Part shown: one piece after another, positions 37,276 through 46,745 of the stretch
How positions within the stretch are numbered: position 1 is the stretch's first letter
Layout of the letters: each line of letters starts with the position of its first letter
Assembly: GCF_018476885.1 (NCBI RefSeq)
Contig: NZ_JAHCVJ010000001.1
Location: 1,116,001 to 1,180,000, forward strand
From: Geoanaerobacter pelophilus
Lineage (GTDB): Bacteria > Desulfobacterota > Desulfuromonadia > Geobacterales > DSM-12255
Length of the DNA stretch: 64,000 nucleotides
Reading direction: 5' to 3'
The notes under the pieces: generated by a model
The model's input: only the letters and a program-made list of their open reading frames with translations
Told to the model about the DNA's origin: nothing
Databases searched by the model: none
Translations under genes and position numbers: made by a program

Positions 37276-37402
37276 GATCCACTCCGAAATTGTATTGCGT
37301 TAACACGCTCAGAGCAGTATAGAATTTATCAATAAAATCATATTTCACCTTGAATTGCCGCTATTAGAACTACGCCAATATTTGTCGAGAAAGGCCAGCG
37401 CA

Positions 37403-38455
37403 TTGAATTCAGTCCTTGTCACCGGCTCATCAGGCCTCATCGGCTCAGAAGTAGTTACCTATTTTCACAATCTCGGGTTCAAGGTTCACGGCATAGACAA
37501 CAACCAGCGCGCAGTATTTTTCGGCGTTCAGGGAGACACCCGCTGGAGCCTGCAGCGACTTGTAGAAAATCTGCCCAACTTTAGTCATCACGAACTGGAT
37601 ATCCGCAACCGCCAAGGAGTCCTTGATCTCGTAAAAGAGCTGAAACCGTCCGGCATTATCCATACCGCTGCGCAGCCTTCACACGATCGGGCTGCCGCCA
37701 TACCTTTTGACGATTTCGAAACGAACGCCGTCGGCACTCTAAATCTTCTCGAAGCGGCCCGCCAGGCCTGCCCCGAATCCCCATTTATTCATATGTCAAC
37801 CAACAAAGTATATGGCGATTTACCTAACAGTATTCCGCTTGCTGAACTAGAAACACGCTGGGATTTTGCCGATCCCACCTACGCCAATGGCATTGCCGAA
37901 AGTTTTTCCATCGACCAGTCCACACATTCCCTGTTTGGCGCGTCAAAGGTTGCTGCTGACATCATGGTGCAAGAGTACGGCCGCTACTTCGACATGCCCA
38001 CTTGCTGCCTTCGCTGCGGCTGCCTCACCGGCCCGAATCACTCCGGAGTTGAACTGCACGGTTTCCTGAGCTATCTTGTCAAATGCAACCTCGAAAGGAA
38101 AGAGTACAGCGTCTTTGGGTACAAGGGGAAGCAGGTGCGCGATAACATCCATGCCGAGGACGTCGCACACTTTATACATGCCTTCTACGAGACTCCCCGC
38201 TGTGGCGAGGTATACAACCTCGGCGGCGGCAAGGGTAACTCCTGCTCCATTCTAGAGGCTTTCAGCATCACCGAGGAGTTCAGCGGCAGAAAGCAGCTCT
38301 ACAAATATGTCGATCAGAACCGTATCGGTGACCACATCTGTTACTACAACGATCTTACCAAGATGAAAAAGCATTACCCGAAATGGTGCATAACCAAATC
38401 ACTTAGGCAGACGGTCAAGGAGATTGTCGAATCTTGGCAGGAGCGGTTATTGTGA
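37403..38455 (+). CDS. NAD-dependent sugar epimerase, CDP-paratose/tyvelose epimerase-like
   Basis: A 350-residue extended short-chain dehydrogenase. The Rossmann motif is G-S-S-G-L-I-G at the N-terminus, and S-T-N-K-V-Y-G-D with a distant Y-x3-K-equivalent region (S-L-F-G-A-S-K) forms the active site. The S-T-N-K-V-Y-G and E-T-R-W stretches resemble RfbE-type CDP-paratose 2-epimerases, but nucleotide and sugar are not certain. TTG at 37403 is chosen because GAGAAAGG lies 8 bases upstream; the frame is open from TTG 37355. It overlaps the next epimerase gene by 4 bases. The integrase remnant lies just upstream. Confidence 0.82.
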   Translation: MNSVLVTGSSGLIGSEVVTYFHNLGFKVHGIDNNQRAVFFGVQGDTRWSLQRLVENLPNFSHHELDIRNRQGVLDLVKELKPSGIIHTAAQPSHDRAAAIPFDDFETNAVGTLNLLEAARQACPESPFIHMSTNKVYGDLPNSIPLAELETRWDFADPTYANGIAESFSIDQSTHSLFGASKVAADIMVQEYGRYFDMPTCCLRCGCLTGPNHSGVELHGFLSYLVKCNLERKEYSVFGYKGKQVRDNIHAEDVAHFIHAFYETPRCGEVYNLGGGKGNSCSILEAFSITEEFSGRKQLYKYVDQNRIGDHICYYNDLTKMKKHYPKWCITKSLRQTVKEIVESWQERLL

Positions 38456-39522
38456 AAAAAGTCCTTATCACCGGCATCTGCGGCTTTGTTGGTAGCACTT
38501 TGGCAAAGTCATGGCTTGTGGCTGAGCCTGGTCTTGAACTATACGGAATCGACAACTTTATCCGTCCAGGGAGCGAACACAACCGGATCGAACTGCAGAA
38601 ACTCGGCATAAAACTTTTACATGGGGATATCCGCTCCGCATCAGATTTCGAATTGCTTCCAAAAGTTGATTGGGTGATTGACGCGGCAGCAAACCCGAGC
38701 GTCCTGGCAGGCGTTGACGGCCAGACCAGCAGCCGCCAACTTGTCGAGCACAACCTCCTTGGAACAGTAAATATACTCGAATACTGCAAGCGGTGTAACG
38801 CCGGATTTATTCTCATAAGCACCAGCAGGGTGTATTCGATCTCTCGTCTTAGCGATATTATCGTCGAGCCTGTCGGTAAAGCGTTCCGGCTTGCCTCACA
38901 CCAGGCTCTTCCTGCGGGCTTGAGCGATGCTGGTGTTAGTGAGCTGTTCAGCACAGCCCCTCCAATATCTCTTTATGGCAGCTCAAAACTGGCTTCTGAG
39001 GCTTTGGCTCTTGAGTACGGGGAGGCATTCGATTTTCCGGTTTGGATAAACAGGTGCGGAGTGTTTGCAGGGGCAGGGCAGTTTGGTAGGCCTGACCAGG
39101 GAATTTTCACCTTCTGGATCAATTCCTGGCTTCGACGCAGGCCACTTGTCTACATCGGTTTCGGTGGTAATGGCTGTCAGGTTCGCGACGCCATGCACCC
39201 TCGCGACCTGATACCGTTGCTCCAAATGCAGACAGCTCCCGGCACATCAACCCCCGTAAAAATTGTGAACCTTGGAGGCGGCATGGACAATGCTATGTCA
39301 CTTGCGGAACTTAGTTCTTGGTGCAAGAGAAGATTTGGTGACCATATGGTTGGCAGTAATCCAACCATACGCCGGTTCGATGTCCCCTGGCTTGTTATGG
39401 ATTCAACCCTTGCCGGGGATGTTTGGGGGTGGAGACCGGAAACTAACATGGAGCAAATTCTTGAAGAAATTGCGAATCATGCAGAAAAAAACCCTCATTG
39501 GCTTGAACTTTCGGGGTTGTGA
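38452..39522 (+). CDS. NAD-dependent epimerase/dehydratase (second of pair)
   Basis: A 356-residue extended short-chain dehydrogenase with G-I-C-G-F-V-G at the nucleotide site, S-T-S-R-V-Y-S and Y-G-S-S-K as catalytic serine and tyrosine-lysine stretches, and R-D-A-M-H-P-R-D for sugar-nucleotide contacts. It resembles CDP-tyvelose/paratose epimerases, like its neighbour. GTG at 38452 is preferred: AGGAG lies 8 bases upstream and the start overlaps the previous stop as GTGA. The pair probably makes one modified nucleotide sugar for a surface glycan. It converges with the membrane glycosyltransferase gene, with 33 bases between stops. Confidence 0.83.
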   Translation: MKKVLITGICGFVGSTLAKSWLVAEPGLELYGIDNFIRPGSEHNRIELQKLGIKLLHGDIRSASDFELLPKVDWVIDAAANPSVLAGVDGQTSSRQLVEHNLLGTVNILEYCKRCNAGFILISTSRVYSISRLSDIIVEPVGKAFRLASHQALPAGLSDAGVSELFSTAPPISLYGSSKLASEALALEYGEAFDFPVWINRCGVFAGAGQFGRPDQGIFTFWINSWLRRRPLVYIGFGGNGCQVRDAMHPRDLIPLLQMQTAPGTSTPVKIVNLGGGMDNAMSLAELSSWCKRRFGDHMVGSNPTIRRFDVPWLVMDSTLAGDVWGWRPETNMEQILEEIANHAEKNPHWLELSGL

Positions 39523-39555
39523 TGCCTCCCCTATATAGCCCAACTATACGTAGAC

Positions 39556-41367
39556 CTATTTTCTCTTTAAAATTTCTATTCCAAAGTTGTCAGATGAAAA
39601 TGGTTTAGCCCCGAATTGATTTACCTTTTCATAGTTACCTGCTATCCAAGATGAAAGCTGCAATCCGTAGTCGACACCAAACGCATCAAACTCATATTCA
39701 TGTGAGGGTCTGTGGACTATGGCAATGTAGTCAATTTTACTATCATGGAGTTGGTTTATAATTGTTTGCTCGCCGATTTTTATGATATCTCCAGGAAGAA
39801 ACAAAAAATATTTCAAAGGATTACTTCTCTCAGCATAAAAGTTAATACTCGCCCCCTCTGGGATAACCACGAGACTATCATTCTTACTGGTATGATTTTG
39901 CAGGTAGTGAACCGCATCCCAGTATGATTTTGTTTTTAAATCACCCCAGCAATAAAGAATCCCCTTACCTGAGTCAACCCTGAGATTTTTCCCTGAATAT
40001 ATATCCGCTGACATTCCCCATGACTTAATGGCAAGCGCTACAAAGACTATCAGTATAGGAAGGGACTGACAGATACCAACACTGAACGGTGATATTTTTT
40101 TGCAAATACCTGTTGTCAGCTTTATGAAGTACACATAATAAACAACAAGTCCAATGGTAAGGAGATAAAACCCTGATAGTATCGGCGTAGCATTCAATAT
40201 AATTTTTGCGGTTAGAAGTAGCGCAATGAATGACAAGGTAAAGAACTTATGGTTGTATTTGTAATCTACTCCATGAAACATTTTCAATAGAGATAGGATT
40301 ATGGAAAATAATAAGATCAATGGAATACATCGGTACTGGAGCAAGTCATCAGTATTTTCGAGATAGTTACAAGCAAAAACAATAGCCACTACTATGAGAG
40401 TACAACCGGAGATAGTTTTGAGTAGTTTCATCTTGTTATTGGCTGAAGCCTTGTGAACAAGAATTGACCCGGCACAGAGAACTACAACAACTATTAGGTG
40501 ATATAGAAACGATTGGATAACAAGCAGTATATTCCCGGTCACTTCCTTAAAGCCTGCCGTCGAAATGACAAAAGCATCTTTTCCTTTTGAGGCGAAGAGT
40601 AAACTCCCCAACAGCGTTTCTTTGAAACCATCAAAGGCGTTCAACCAATAAAGCCCTATGCAATAAATCATAGCACTCAAAAAAACAGGAGTTATAAGCA
40701 TCAAAAGCCTAAAATAACGTCTTTTGCTTTTAATAAGTAGTCCGGAAAACACGAAGGCGCACCAGACTGGCAGCGCAGTTTCTGGCCGCGAGAGAAAAGC
40801 AAGGGTCAGCAGCAGATTCCAACCAATTAAATGGGCAGTCTTTTCAAATTCGATATATTGCAAGAAACATAACAGAGATCCTGCTATGAATAACAAACAA
40901 AAAGTCGAGGCAAAACTGTATGGGAAGATGTAATTGAATATAACATCATAGGTACCGACACCAAATGCAAAAACCAGACAATAATTTACAACTAATATTA
41001 CTGACACAAACCAATTCATAAATGTGTTAGCCAACATATACATAAATACGCACATGACTATTGTTGTTGCAATGCCACAACCTATTAATGTATTTATACT
41101 GGCACCAAATATCTTGTAACACAGTGATATAATATATGCCGGCAAAGGACCGTGAAAATAATAAATATCCTTATATAATACTTTACCTCTCATAATCTGC
41201 AGCGGTACCCACATCTCTCTTGAGGAATCAACTATAAGATCCCCCCACTTATGCCAGCTAGCCATCAGTAGATAGGCAAAAACAGCTGCAACGACAAGGC
41301 AGGAAAAAAGAACCCTGCGGTACCGGTGAGATTCAAAAAAATTTGTTATCGCATCAAGTAGCTTCAT
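39556..41367 (-). CDS. Polytopic membrane glycosyltransferase-like protein (GT-C type)
   Basis: A 603-residue protein with about a dozen transmembrane helices. The first extracytoplasmic loop contains D-S-S-R-E-M-W-V-P and L-Y-K-D-I-Y-Y-F-H-G-P, the acidic region typical of GT-C enzymes of the PMT/ArnT kind that use lipid-linked sugars. The C-terminal 120 residues are soluble. The coding sequence is strikingly AT-rich compared with neighbours and uses many AT-ending codons, which suggests transfer. Its ATG is 1 base after the stop of the GT4 gene, so the two are coupled. The sugar donor and acceptor are unknown. Confidence 0.78.
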   Translation of the reverse strand: MKLLDAITNFFESHRYRRVLFSCLVVAAVFAYLLMASWHKWGDLIVDSSREMWVPLQIMRGKVLYKDIYYFHGPLPAYIISLCYKIFGASINTLIGCGIATTIVMCVFMYMLANTFMNWFVSVILVVNYCLVFAFGVGTYDVIFNYIFPYSFASTFCLLFIAGSLLCFLQYIEFEKTAHLIGWNLLLTLAFLSRPETALPVWCAFVFSGLLIKSKRRYFRLLMLITPVFLSAMIYCIGLYWLNAFDGFKETLLGSLLFASKGKDAFVISTAGFKEVTGNILLVIQSFLYHLIVVVVLCAGSILVHKASANNKMKLLKTISGCTLIVVAIVFACNYLENTDDLLQYRCIPLILLFSIILSLLKMFHGVDYKYNHKFFTLSFIALLLTAKIILNATPILSGFYLLTIGLVVYYVYFIKLTTGICKKISPFSVGICQSLPILIVFVALAIKSWGMSADIYSGKNLRVDSGKGILYCWGDLKTKSYWDAVHYLQNHTSKNDSLVVIPEGASINFYAERSNPLKYFLFLPGDIIKIGEQTIINQLHDSKIDYIAIVHRPSHEYEFDAFGVDYGLQLSSWIAGNYEKVNQFGAKPFSSDNFGIEILKRK

Positions 41368-41368
41368 T

Positions 41369-42502
41369 TTATAATTCGACAGCCTTGTCTGCTATTTGTG
41401 GTGCCAGCAAATCCCAACAATAGTGGTGGGCTGCTTTGATGCCATTTGCTCTTAAGAGGTCAAGTTTTTCAGGTGCAGAAAGCAGTCGCTTTATCTGTAA
41501 AGCCAGAGCGGATGGACTCCCTGGCTCAAAATAAGTTATATTTAGACCCTCCATGCCAACTTCTGTAATGGCTTCCAACCTGGATGAAATGACACCGGTT
41601 CCAGATGCCCAGTACTCCAGCAACTTGAGAGTTGTAACGATTCGATTCGGAAGGTTGTCCCGTCTGGGTATTATCCCGATATTAGCTTTTTGCAGATATG
41701 CCCTTGCCTCCTGACACGGTAGCTGCCCAGTAAATACGCAGTTGTCGAACACTCCCAATTCCAGTGCCAGGGACTTGATCTTTGTCAGTTCTCTACCGTC
41801 ACCTACGATAAAGCACTTTACCAGTGGGAACTCTTTGAGTACTTCAGGCAAAGCCTTGATAAGTACGTCAACCCCATGCTGTTTGTCTATAAGCCCTAGA
41901 TGGATAAGATTAAAATAAAAATCATCAGATTTCTCAGCTGACAGCCTGTCAATCTCGGCACCATCATATACTACCTCTATGCGATCAGGCCTGACACCGT
42001 GTTCGACTAGCACTCGCTTCATTGCCAGCGATGCAGCGGTTATACTCTCGGCAATCCGTATAATACGGTATTCGATGAACAGCAGCAGCGGAGTTGCCAA
42101 TGTCTCCATAATCGTGCGTCTACCTATTGACAGATACTCCGCATGAATATCTGTGATATCAAGGGCAAACCTGCAGCGAAAAACCGGTTTCAGAAACAAC
42201 ATCACAGCAGCTGCAATGGTGTTATGTACAAAGATCAGATCAGCCCACCTAATGAACTTCAGGTACTTTATTAATAGTCTCACGTTGAATTTTATAGAAC
42301 TTAATATCTGAGAACGTTGCTTGCTAGGGCCTCTTAGCCACTCAATTTTAATACCGTTGACCTCCGCCGCGCCGTCGGTAGGGGCAATAATAATGACATT
42401 GTGCCCCCGCCGCCTAAACTCTTCGGCAGTTTTCAACGTCCTGAGTGCGCCACCTCCCTTGATCGGGTGAATGGAGTCGTGTGTTGTGACAATTATGTTC
42501 AT
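41369..42502 (-). CDS. Glycosyltransferase family 4
   Basis: A 377-residue GT-B enzyme. The N-terminal half begins V-T-T-H-D-S-I-H-P-I-K-G-G-G-A, the acceptor-side glycine loop. The C-terminal half has L-G-L-I-D-K-Q-H-G-V, I-V-G-D-G-R-E, and a variant of the E-x7-E region around L-L-E-Y-W-A-S-G-T-G-V, which binds the nucleotide sugar. It probably adds a sugar to a lipid-linked or surface glycan. It lies 6 bases after the radical SAM gene and 1 base before the membrane glycosyltransferase gene, forming a tight three-gene unit. The ribosome site is weak, consistent with coupling. Confidence 0.87.
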   Translation of the reverse strand: MNIIVTTHDSIHPIKGGGALRTLKTAEEFRRRGHNVIIIAPTDGAAEVNGIKIEWLRGPSKQRSQILSSIKFNVRLLIKYLKFIRWADLIFVHNTIAAAVMLFLKPVFRCRFALDITDIHAEYLSIGRRTIMETLATPLLLFIEYRIIRIAESITAASLAMKRVLVEHGVRPDRIEVVYDGAEIDRLSAEKSDDFYFNLIHLGLIDKQHGVDVLIKALPEVLKEFPLVKCFIVGDGRELTKIKSLALELGVFDNCVFTGQLPCQEARAYLQKANIGIIPRRDNLPNRIVTTLKLLEYWASGTGVISSRLEAITEVGMEGLNITYFEPGSPSALALQIKRLLSAPEKLDLLRANGIKAAHHYCWDLLAPQIADKAVEL

Positions 42503-42508
42503 GGTATT

Positions 42509-44002
42509 TTATTTATTTTTGTACCCATCGATGAGAGTGGCCGAAAGTTTGTGCATGAATTTACGGATTCCGAGACCCTGGATTGTCCGGATAATGATCC
42601 TCCGGTGGCGTAACAAATTTGTGGGGATAAACACAGTTTTCAGCAGCCATCTAAGCATTGCTCTTTTCCGGAGTTCTTCAACTCGGCCTCGGTCAAGCAA
42701 TGGGGAGAGATTTATTGCCGAACATTTACCGTCAAATTCTTCCCAACCTCTTTCGCTCACCAAACCCTGCTTCTGTAACGTATCGTAAAATCGAGTTCCG
42801 GGAAACGGTGTAGCAATACTTATTTGTATCGAGTCTGCACCCAGCGCTGCTGCATACGCCAGCGTCTGTTGCACGTCATGTTCTGATTCTTCAAGAAGGC
42901 CGATTGTAAAAGTTGCATGGCTCTTGATGTTGAATTTTCTGCAACACCTAACAATATTCTGGACCATTGTTAGGTCAACCGGCTTCCCGACGTGTTTCAG
43001 TACCTTGTTGCTGCCACTCTCAACCCCGAATTTTATCCCGATACACCCTGCAAGAGACATTGTCTGCAGTAACTGTTCATCCAGGTGAGCAACGTCAGCC
43101 ATACAACTCCATTTAACATTAATATTCTGTCTTGTCAGGGCATTGCAGATTGCCACCACATGGCTCTTCTTGACGGTAAAGCTGTCATCGTCGAAATAAA
43201 TCTCTTTAGCTTTATAGACCGTGACGAGATCTGCCATCTTCGCCACAACGAGTTCAGGATCATAAACCCGATAGGCACCATGGTCGTAGATCACAGAATT
43301 CCAGAGGCAAAAATAGCATTGGTTTGGGCATCCCCGTGAAGTCTGCATCTGGATTGCAGGGTATAACTGACAGAAACCATCCCAGTAGACTGTCGGATCA
43401 GACTTATCCCGAATTGGAAACATATCATATGCGGGGAATGGCACGCCGGACAGTGACGTCACATTGTTATCACCGATCGCACGCCGTGGAATTACGCAAC
43501 GTCTCGGCCTATTCTGTGAATCACTGTACGATAGGGCCAGATCGTTCAGGGCCAGTTCATATTCACCCTGAAAAATGACATCAATCACAGGGTTATCAGC
43601 TAATATCTGCTCGGCAAAGGTAGTTGCATGGGCACCGCCAATAGAAATTATTGCATCAGGAATGACTTCACGTATTTTTACGAGCAGTTTCAGGTCATAG
43701 TTTATGGTGGGAGTGGTAACTTCAAAAAACAGCAGATCAGGCTTGATCTTGGCCGCCATCTCGAGAAAAGATCTTTCAGACAAATCCAAAGCAATTGCAT
43801 CAAGAGTATGCACATCAAAACCGCTCTCTTGCAACTTCGCGGCACTACATGCGAGGTAAAAAGGAAACGGCAGATAATGGGGTATTGTTCCTTTTCTTTT
43901 AACTCCTGAGTGGGGCCAGCGGGAGCCCGCACGAATAAAATATTTTTCGTACTTATTATCAATACTTTGTTTGCATGAGGGGTTTGCTAGCAGAATCCTC
44001 AA
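42509..44002 (-). CDS. B12-binding radical SAM protein of the glycan cluster
   Basis: A 497-residue protein with an N-terminal cobalamin-binding-like domain (no DxHxxG histidine) and a radical SAM domain with T-S-R-G-C-P-N-Q-C-Y-F-C, giving the CxxxCxxC cluster site. The C-terminal 100 residues are basic. The start is TTG at 44002, supported by GAGGAG 6 bases upstream. It heads a unit with the GT4 and membrane glycosyltransferase genes, so it may methylate a sugar or lipid carrier of that pathway; this is inference. It is not closely similar by eye to the radical SAM protein encoded at 3768. Confidence 0.87.
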   Translation of the reverse strand: MRILLANPSCKQSIDNKYEKYFIRAGSRWPHSGVKRKGTIPHYLPFPFYLACSAAKLQESGFDVHTLDAIALDLSERSFLEMAAKIKPDLLFFEVTTPTINYDLKLLVKIREVIPDAIISIGGAHATTFAEQILADNPVIDVIFQGEYELALNDLALSYSDSQNRPRRCVIPRRAIGDNNVTSLSGVPFPAYDMFPIRDKSDPTVYWDGFCQLYPAIQMQTSRGCPNQCYFCLWNSVIYDHGAYRVYDPELVVAKMADLVTVYKAKEIYFDDDSFTVKKSHVVAICNALTRQNINVKWSCMADVAHLDEQLLQTMSLAGCIGIKFGVESGSNKVLKHVGKPVDLTMVQNIVRCCRKFNIKSHATFTIGLLEESEHDVQQTLAYAAALGADSIQISIATPFPGTRFYDTLQKQGLVSERGWEEFDGKCSAINLSPLLDRGRVEELRKRAMLRWLLKTVFIPTNLLRHRRIIIRTIQGLGIRKFMHKLSATLIDGYKNK

Positions 44003-44180
44003 GGTGAACTCCTCAAAAAACTACCATATTAACCAGAAGTTATATCCAACAGCTTATTGGCACTGTAATCGAGGGCCGCAGAAATAAAATTATGAAAAGC
44101 TGATTTGCATTTTTAGCATATGCACGAGCATCTGTGCTAGCGAAACGATTTATCATTGAAGAACCTACCAGACAAGAGCG

Positions 44181-44203
44181 GACAAGCTGTTAAGCAGCTT
44201 GTC
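44181..44203 (-). repeat. Perfect 9-bp inverted repeat after a small open frame
   Basis: GACAAGCTG-TTAAG-CAGCTTGTC. It lies just beyond the stop of the doubtful minus-strand small gene at 44209 and could be its terminator, although no T-run follows. Confidence 0.4.
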
Positions 44204-44208
44204 GAGCC

Positions 44209-44370
44209 TCATGCTTCCCGACGAATACAGCCATTGGCAGCTGTGATAACGGTTGCGATTATGGTCCGCTTCACCTCTGCCAGAGAGCGTCCTCGCTTAA
44301 CAGAGTGCCTGTCGATGCCGGGCAAGATCAGTGTTACCTTTAAGGTCGTAACTAAAAACAGCGATGACAT
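44209..44370 (-). CDS. Possible 53-residue protein, unrecognised
   Basis: A short frame on the minus strand starting at ATG 44370 with GGAGAG 5 bases upstream. The product is basic, with a hydrophobic N-terminus (M-S-S-L-F-L-V-T-T-L) and a C-terminus I-T-A-A-N-G-C-I-R-R-E-A. A strong inverted repeat follows the stop. I do not recognise it. The good ribosome site and the hairpin are its only support, and chance is a fair alternative. Confidence 0.25.
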   Translation of the reverse strand: MSSLFLVTTLKVTLILPGIDRHSVKRGRSLAEVKRTIIATVITAANGCIRREA

Positions 44371-44385
44371 TTTACTCTCCGTTGG

Positions 44386-44414
44386 TTGACAAGAAAAGCC
44401 CGTGGGGTTAAATT
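44386..44414 (+). promoter_or_regulatory. Promoter of the first beta-helix gene
   Basis: TTGACA at 44386-44391 and TAAATT at 44409-44414, spacer 17, about 40 bases before the ATG. The same arrangement recurs before the second copy. Confidence 0.65.
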
Positions 44415-45540
44415 ACTAAATCGTAACCTAACTCTAATCACATAGGAGACGTTTCATGCTTCCGGCGCGCAACTCGCTAATGGCACTAATGTTTTTATTA
44501 ATGATACTCCCGGCAGGGCACTGTGCAGAAGCAATCCTGGGGGTGAAAGATACTACGGCAAGTTCACCGAAAGACGGATCACCAGCAGAGCGAGCCGCAC
44601 GTACAACAAAAGACCACGAAATAAAGAGCAAGGTCATTGATATCACCTATGCTTCACTGGTGGCAGCTGCGAACTCCAACAGACTCGTACCGGGGCAGAG
44701 ATACCGCATCATTAATTTTCGCACGGTACACTTGATTGCCGATACTACGGAGTACCACCGTGGCCCCATCGAACCGCTCATCGTCACGGCAAGCACCATA
44801 AATCATCTATACTACGAAGCATTGAGCGAGAGCTATCCTCACGACATCATCCATTATTCAATTGATAACATTCCAGACCTCTACGGCTCGGAAACAGGAC
44901 ATATCTTTTACCGGGAAGATCCCGACCTGGACATCTGGGCTCACCAGGATTGGAGGAATTGGGTCTCCCGGTGGTGGGAAACAACAGAAGGTTCCGGAGT
45001 CTTTGACTCGCCCATTGGAGGATTCGCTTACCAGGACTTTCCCATGTTCAACCCTGACTGGCTCGTTCGGGGAGGATACAACCATATTCACATTGGTGAC
45101 CAGAACTGGGCAGGGGATGGAACCAGCAAAATGACCACCAAAGTGGTATTCAGGGGGAAAGCAATGAAGGTAACCATGGGAGGCGGTACCGACCCGTGGA
45201 TTTTCCTGAGTCCGGCCGAAGTAACCAATATTACCATCAAAGACTGTTCAGACGGCGTGGTTTATGCGGGAATGGATAATGTGACATTCGGGCAAAACTG
45301 TTATGGCAACAAATTTCACGGCAATGTCAGAGATGTCACCTTCGGAGACGGTTGCAGGGACAATAACTTTATGAAGGATCTTAGTTCAAGCATGATTGGC
45401 AGCGGCTCCATGGGCAACACCTTCGAAGGCAATGTCAATGGGTGCTTCATCATGCCGGGGTTATCCAACCAGATATACCAGGGAGACAAGGTCGGACAAA
45501 TTATTATGCTGTCACTTCCCGGGGTTTCATCAACCTTTGA
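44386..45540 (+). repeat. Tandem gene duplication, unit 1
   Basis: First unit of a tandem duplication that includes promoter, ribosome site and coding sequence. It runs from TTGACA to just before the TTGACA of unit 2 at 45541. Confidence 0.85.
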
Positions 45541-45544
45541 TTGA
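44456..45544 (+). CDS. Secreted beta-helix-like protein, tandem copy 1 (function unknown)
   Basis: A 362-residue exported protein of unknown function. The signal peptide covers about residues 1-24, ending near H-C-A-E-A. The middle is rich in Trp, Tyr and His (D-I-W-A-H-Q-D-W-R-N-W). Residues about 230-350 consist of short strand-turn repeats such as N-V-T-F-G-Q-N-C-Y-G-N-K-F and D-V-T-F-G-D-G-C-R-D-N-N-F, the spacing of a single-stranded right-handed beta-helix seen in some phage tail and surface proteins. AGGAG lies 7 bases before the ATG. A near-identical copy follows. It may bind or modify a surface polysaccharide, which is inference from fold and neighbours. Confidence 0.85.
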   Translation: MLPARNSLMALMFLLMILPAGHCAEAILGVKDTTASSPKDGSPAERAARTTKDHEIKSKVIDITYASLVAAANSNRLVPGQRYRIINFRTVHLIADTTEYHRGPIEPLIVTASTINHLYYEALSESYPHDIIHYSIDNIPDLYGSETGHIFYREDPDLDIWAHQDWRNWVSRWWETTEGSGVFDSPIGGFAYQDFPMFNPDWLVRGGYNHIHIGDQNWAGDGTSKMTTKVVFRGKAMKVTMGGGTDPWIFLSPAEVTNITIKDCSDGVVYAGMDNVTFGQNCYGNKFHGNVRDVTFGDGCRDNNFMKDLSSSMIGSGSMGNTFEGNVNGCFIMPGLSNQIYQGDKVGQIIMLSLPGVSSTFD

Positions 45545-45568
45545 CAAGAAGAACCCACGAGGTAAAAT
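45541..45568 (+). promoter_or_regulatory. Promoter of the second beta-helix gene
   Basis: TTGACA at 45541-45546 overlaps the stop codon of copy 1; TAAAAT at 45563-45568 follows with a 16-base spacer. About 43 bases lie between it and the ATG. Confidence 0.65.
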
Positions 45569-46685
45569 TAGCCAGTATTAATATTTCGCTAATTGTGCAG
45601 GAGGTGCTTTTATGTTCTTGATGCGCAACCTTCTAACAGCACTAATGTTTTTATTAATGATACTCTCGGTTGGGTACTGGACTGAAGCAATCCTGGGGGT
45701 GCCAAAAGATGCTGCGGCAAGCTCCATGAAAGGTGGATTACCCGCAGAGCGGGCCGCACGGATCGCCAAAGACAACGAAATAATGAGCAAGGTCATTGAC
45801 GTCACCTATGCTTCACTGGTGGCAGCTGCGAACTCCAACAGACTCGTACCAGAGCAGAGATACCGCATCATTGATTTTCGCACAGTACACTTGATTGCCG
45901 ATACCACTGAGTACCACTATGGCCCCACCGAACCGCTCATTGTCACGGCAAGCACCATAAACCATCTATACTACGAAGCTTTGAGCGAGAGCTATCCTCA
46001 CGACATCATCTACTATTCAATAGAAAACATTCCAGACCTCTACGGTTCGGAAACAGGGCATATTTTTTACCGGGAAAATCCCGACCTGGACATCTGGGCT
46101 CACCAGGATTGGAGGAATTGGGTCTCCCGGTGGTGGGAAACAACAGAAGGTTCCGGAGTCTTTGACTCGCCCAGAGGAGGATTTGCCTACCAGGACTTTC
46201 CCATGTTCCACCCTGACTGGCTCGCTCGAGGAGGATACAACCATATTCACATCGGCGACCAGAACTGGGCCGGAGATGGAACCAGCAAAATGACCACCAA
46301 AGTGGTATTCAGGGGCAAAGCAATGAAGATAACCATGGGAGGCGGTACCGACCCATGGATTTTCCTGAGCCCGGCCGAAGTAACCGATATTACCATCAAA
46401 GACTGTTCAGACGGCGTAGTTTATGCGGGTATGGATAATGTGACATTCGGGCAAAACTGCTATGGCAACAAATTTCACGGCAATGTCAGAGATGTCACTT
46501 TCGGAGACGGCTGCAGGGACAACAATTTCATGAAGGACCTCAGTTCAAGCATGATCGGCAGTGGCTCCATGAGCAACACCTTCGAAGGCAATGTCTATGG
46601 TTGCTTCATCATGCCGGGAGTATCCAGCCAGAGATACCAGGGAGACAAGGTCGGACAAATTATTATGCTGCCACTCCCCGGGCCG
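45541..46685 (+). repeat. Tandem gene duplication, unit 2
   Basis: Second unit, beginning with TTGACA and ending near the stop of copy 2. Similarity to unit 1 is high throughout the coding part and weaker in the 5' leader. Confidence 0.85.
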
Positions 46686-46688
46686 TGA
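45612..46688 (+). CDS. Secreted beta-helix-like protein, tandem copy 2 (function unknown)
   Basis: A 358-residue paralogue of the preceding protein, by eye about 90 percent identical after the signal peptide. The signal peptides and the last residues differ most, and the copy ends at G-P rather than G-V-S-S-T-F-D. AGGAGG lies 7 bases before the ATG. Differences between the copies are mainly at third codon positions: in 25 codons from 45332 in copy 1, nine codons differ and all changes are silent. Both copies have therefore been kept functional. It converges on the GDT1-like gene. Confidence 0.85.
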   Translation: MFLMRNLLTALMFLLMILSVGYWTEAILGVPKDAAASSMKGGLPAERAARIAKDNEIMSKVIDVTYASLVAAANSNRLVPEQRYRIIDFRTVHLIADTTEYHYGPTEPLIVTASTINHLYYEALSESYPHDIIYYSIENIPDLYGSETGHIFYRENPDLDIWAHQDWRNWVSRWWETTEGSGVFDSPRGGFAYQDFPMFHPDWLARGGYNHIHIGDQNWAGDGTSKMTTKVVFRGKAMKITMGGGTDPWIFLSPAEVTDITIKDCSDGVVYAGMDNVTFGQNCYGNKFHGNVRDVTFGDGCRDNNFMKDLSSSMIGSGSMSNTFEGNVYGCFIMPGVSSQRYQGDKVGQIIMLPLPGP

Positions 46689-46745
46689 CGAAACAACGCC
46701 ACCAAGCCTTTGAAATACGATAGTCTCATCTGCTGAGCAGCGTGA

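Larger units (their letters stand above)
44003..44455. other. Intergenic region before the beta-helix pair
   Basis: 453 bases holding, on the minus strand, a doubtful small gene (44209-44370) with a hairpin after it, and on the plus strand the promoter of the first beta-helix gene. A plus-strand open frame at 44156-44389 lacks a ribosome site and is not called. Confidence 0.5.

Noticed and set aside
44156-44389. 77-codon plus-strand frame before the beta-helix pair
   Set aside because: No ribosome site, and it runs over the promoter and over a better minus-strand frame.
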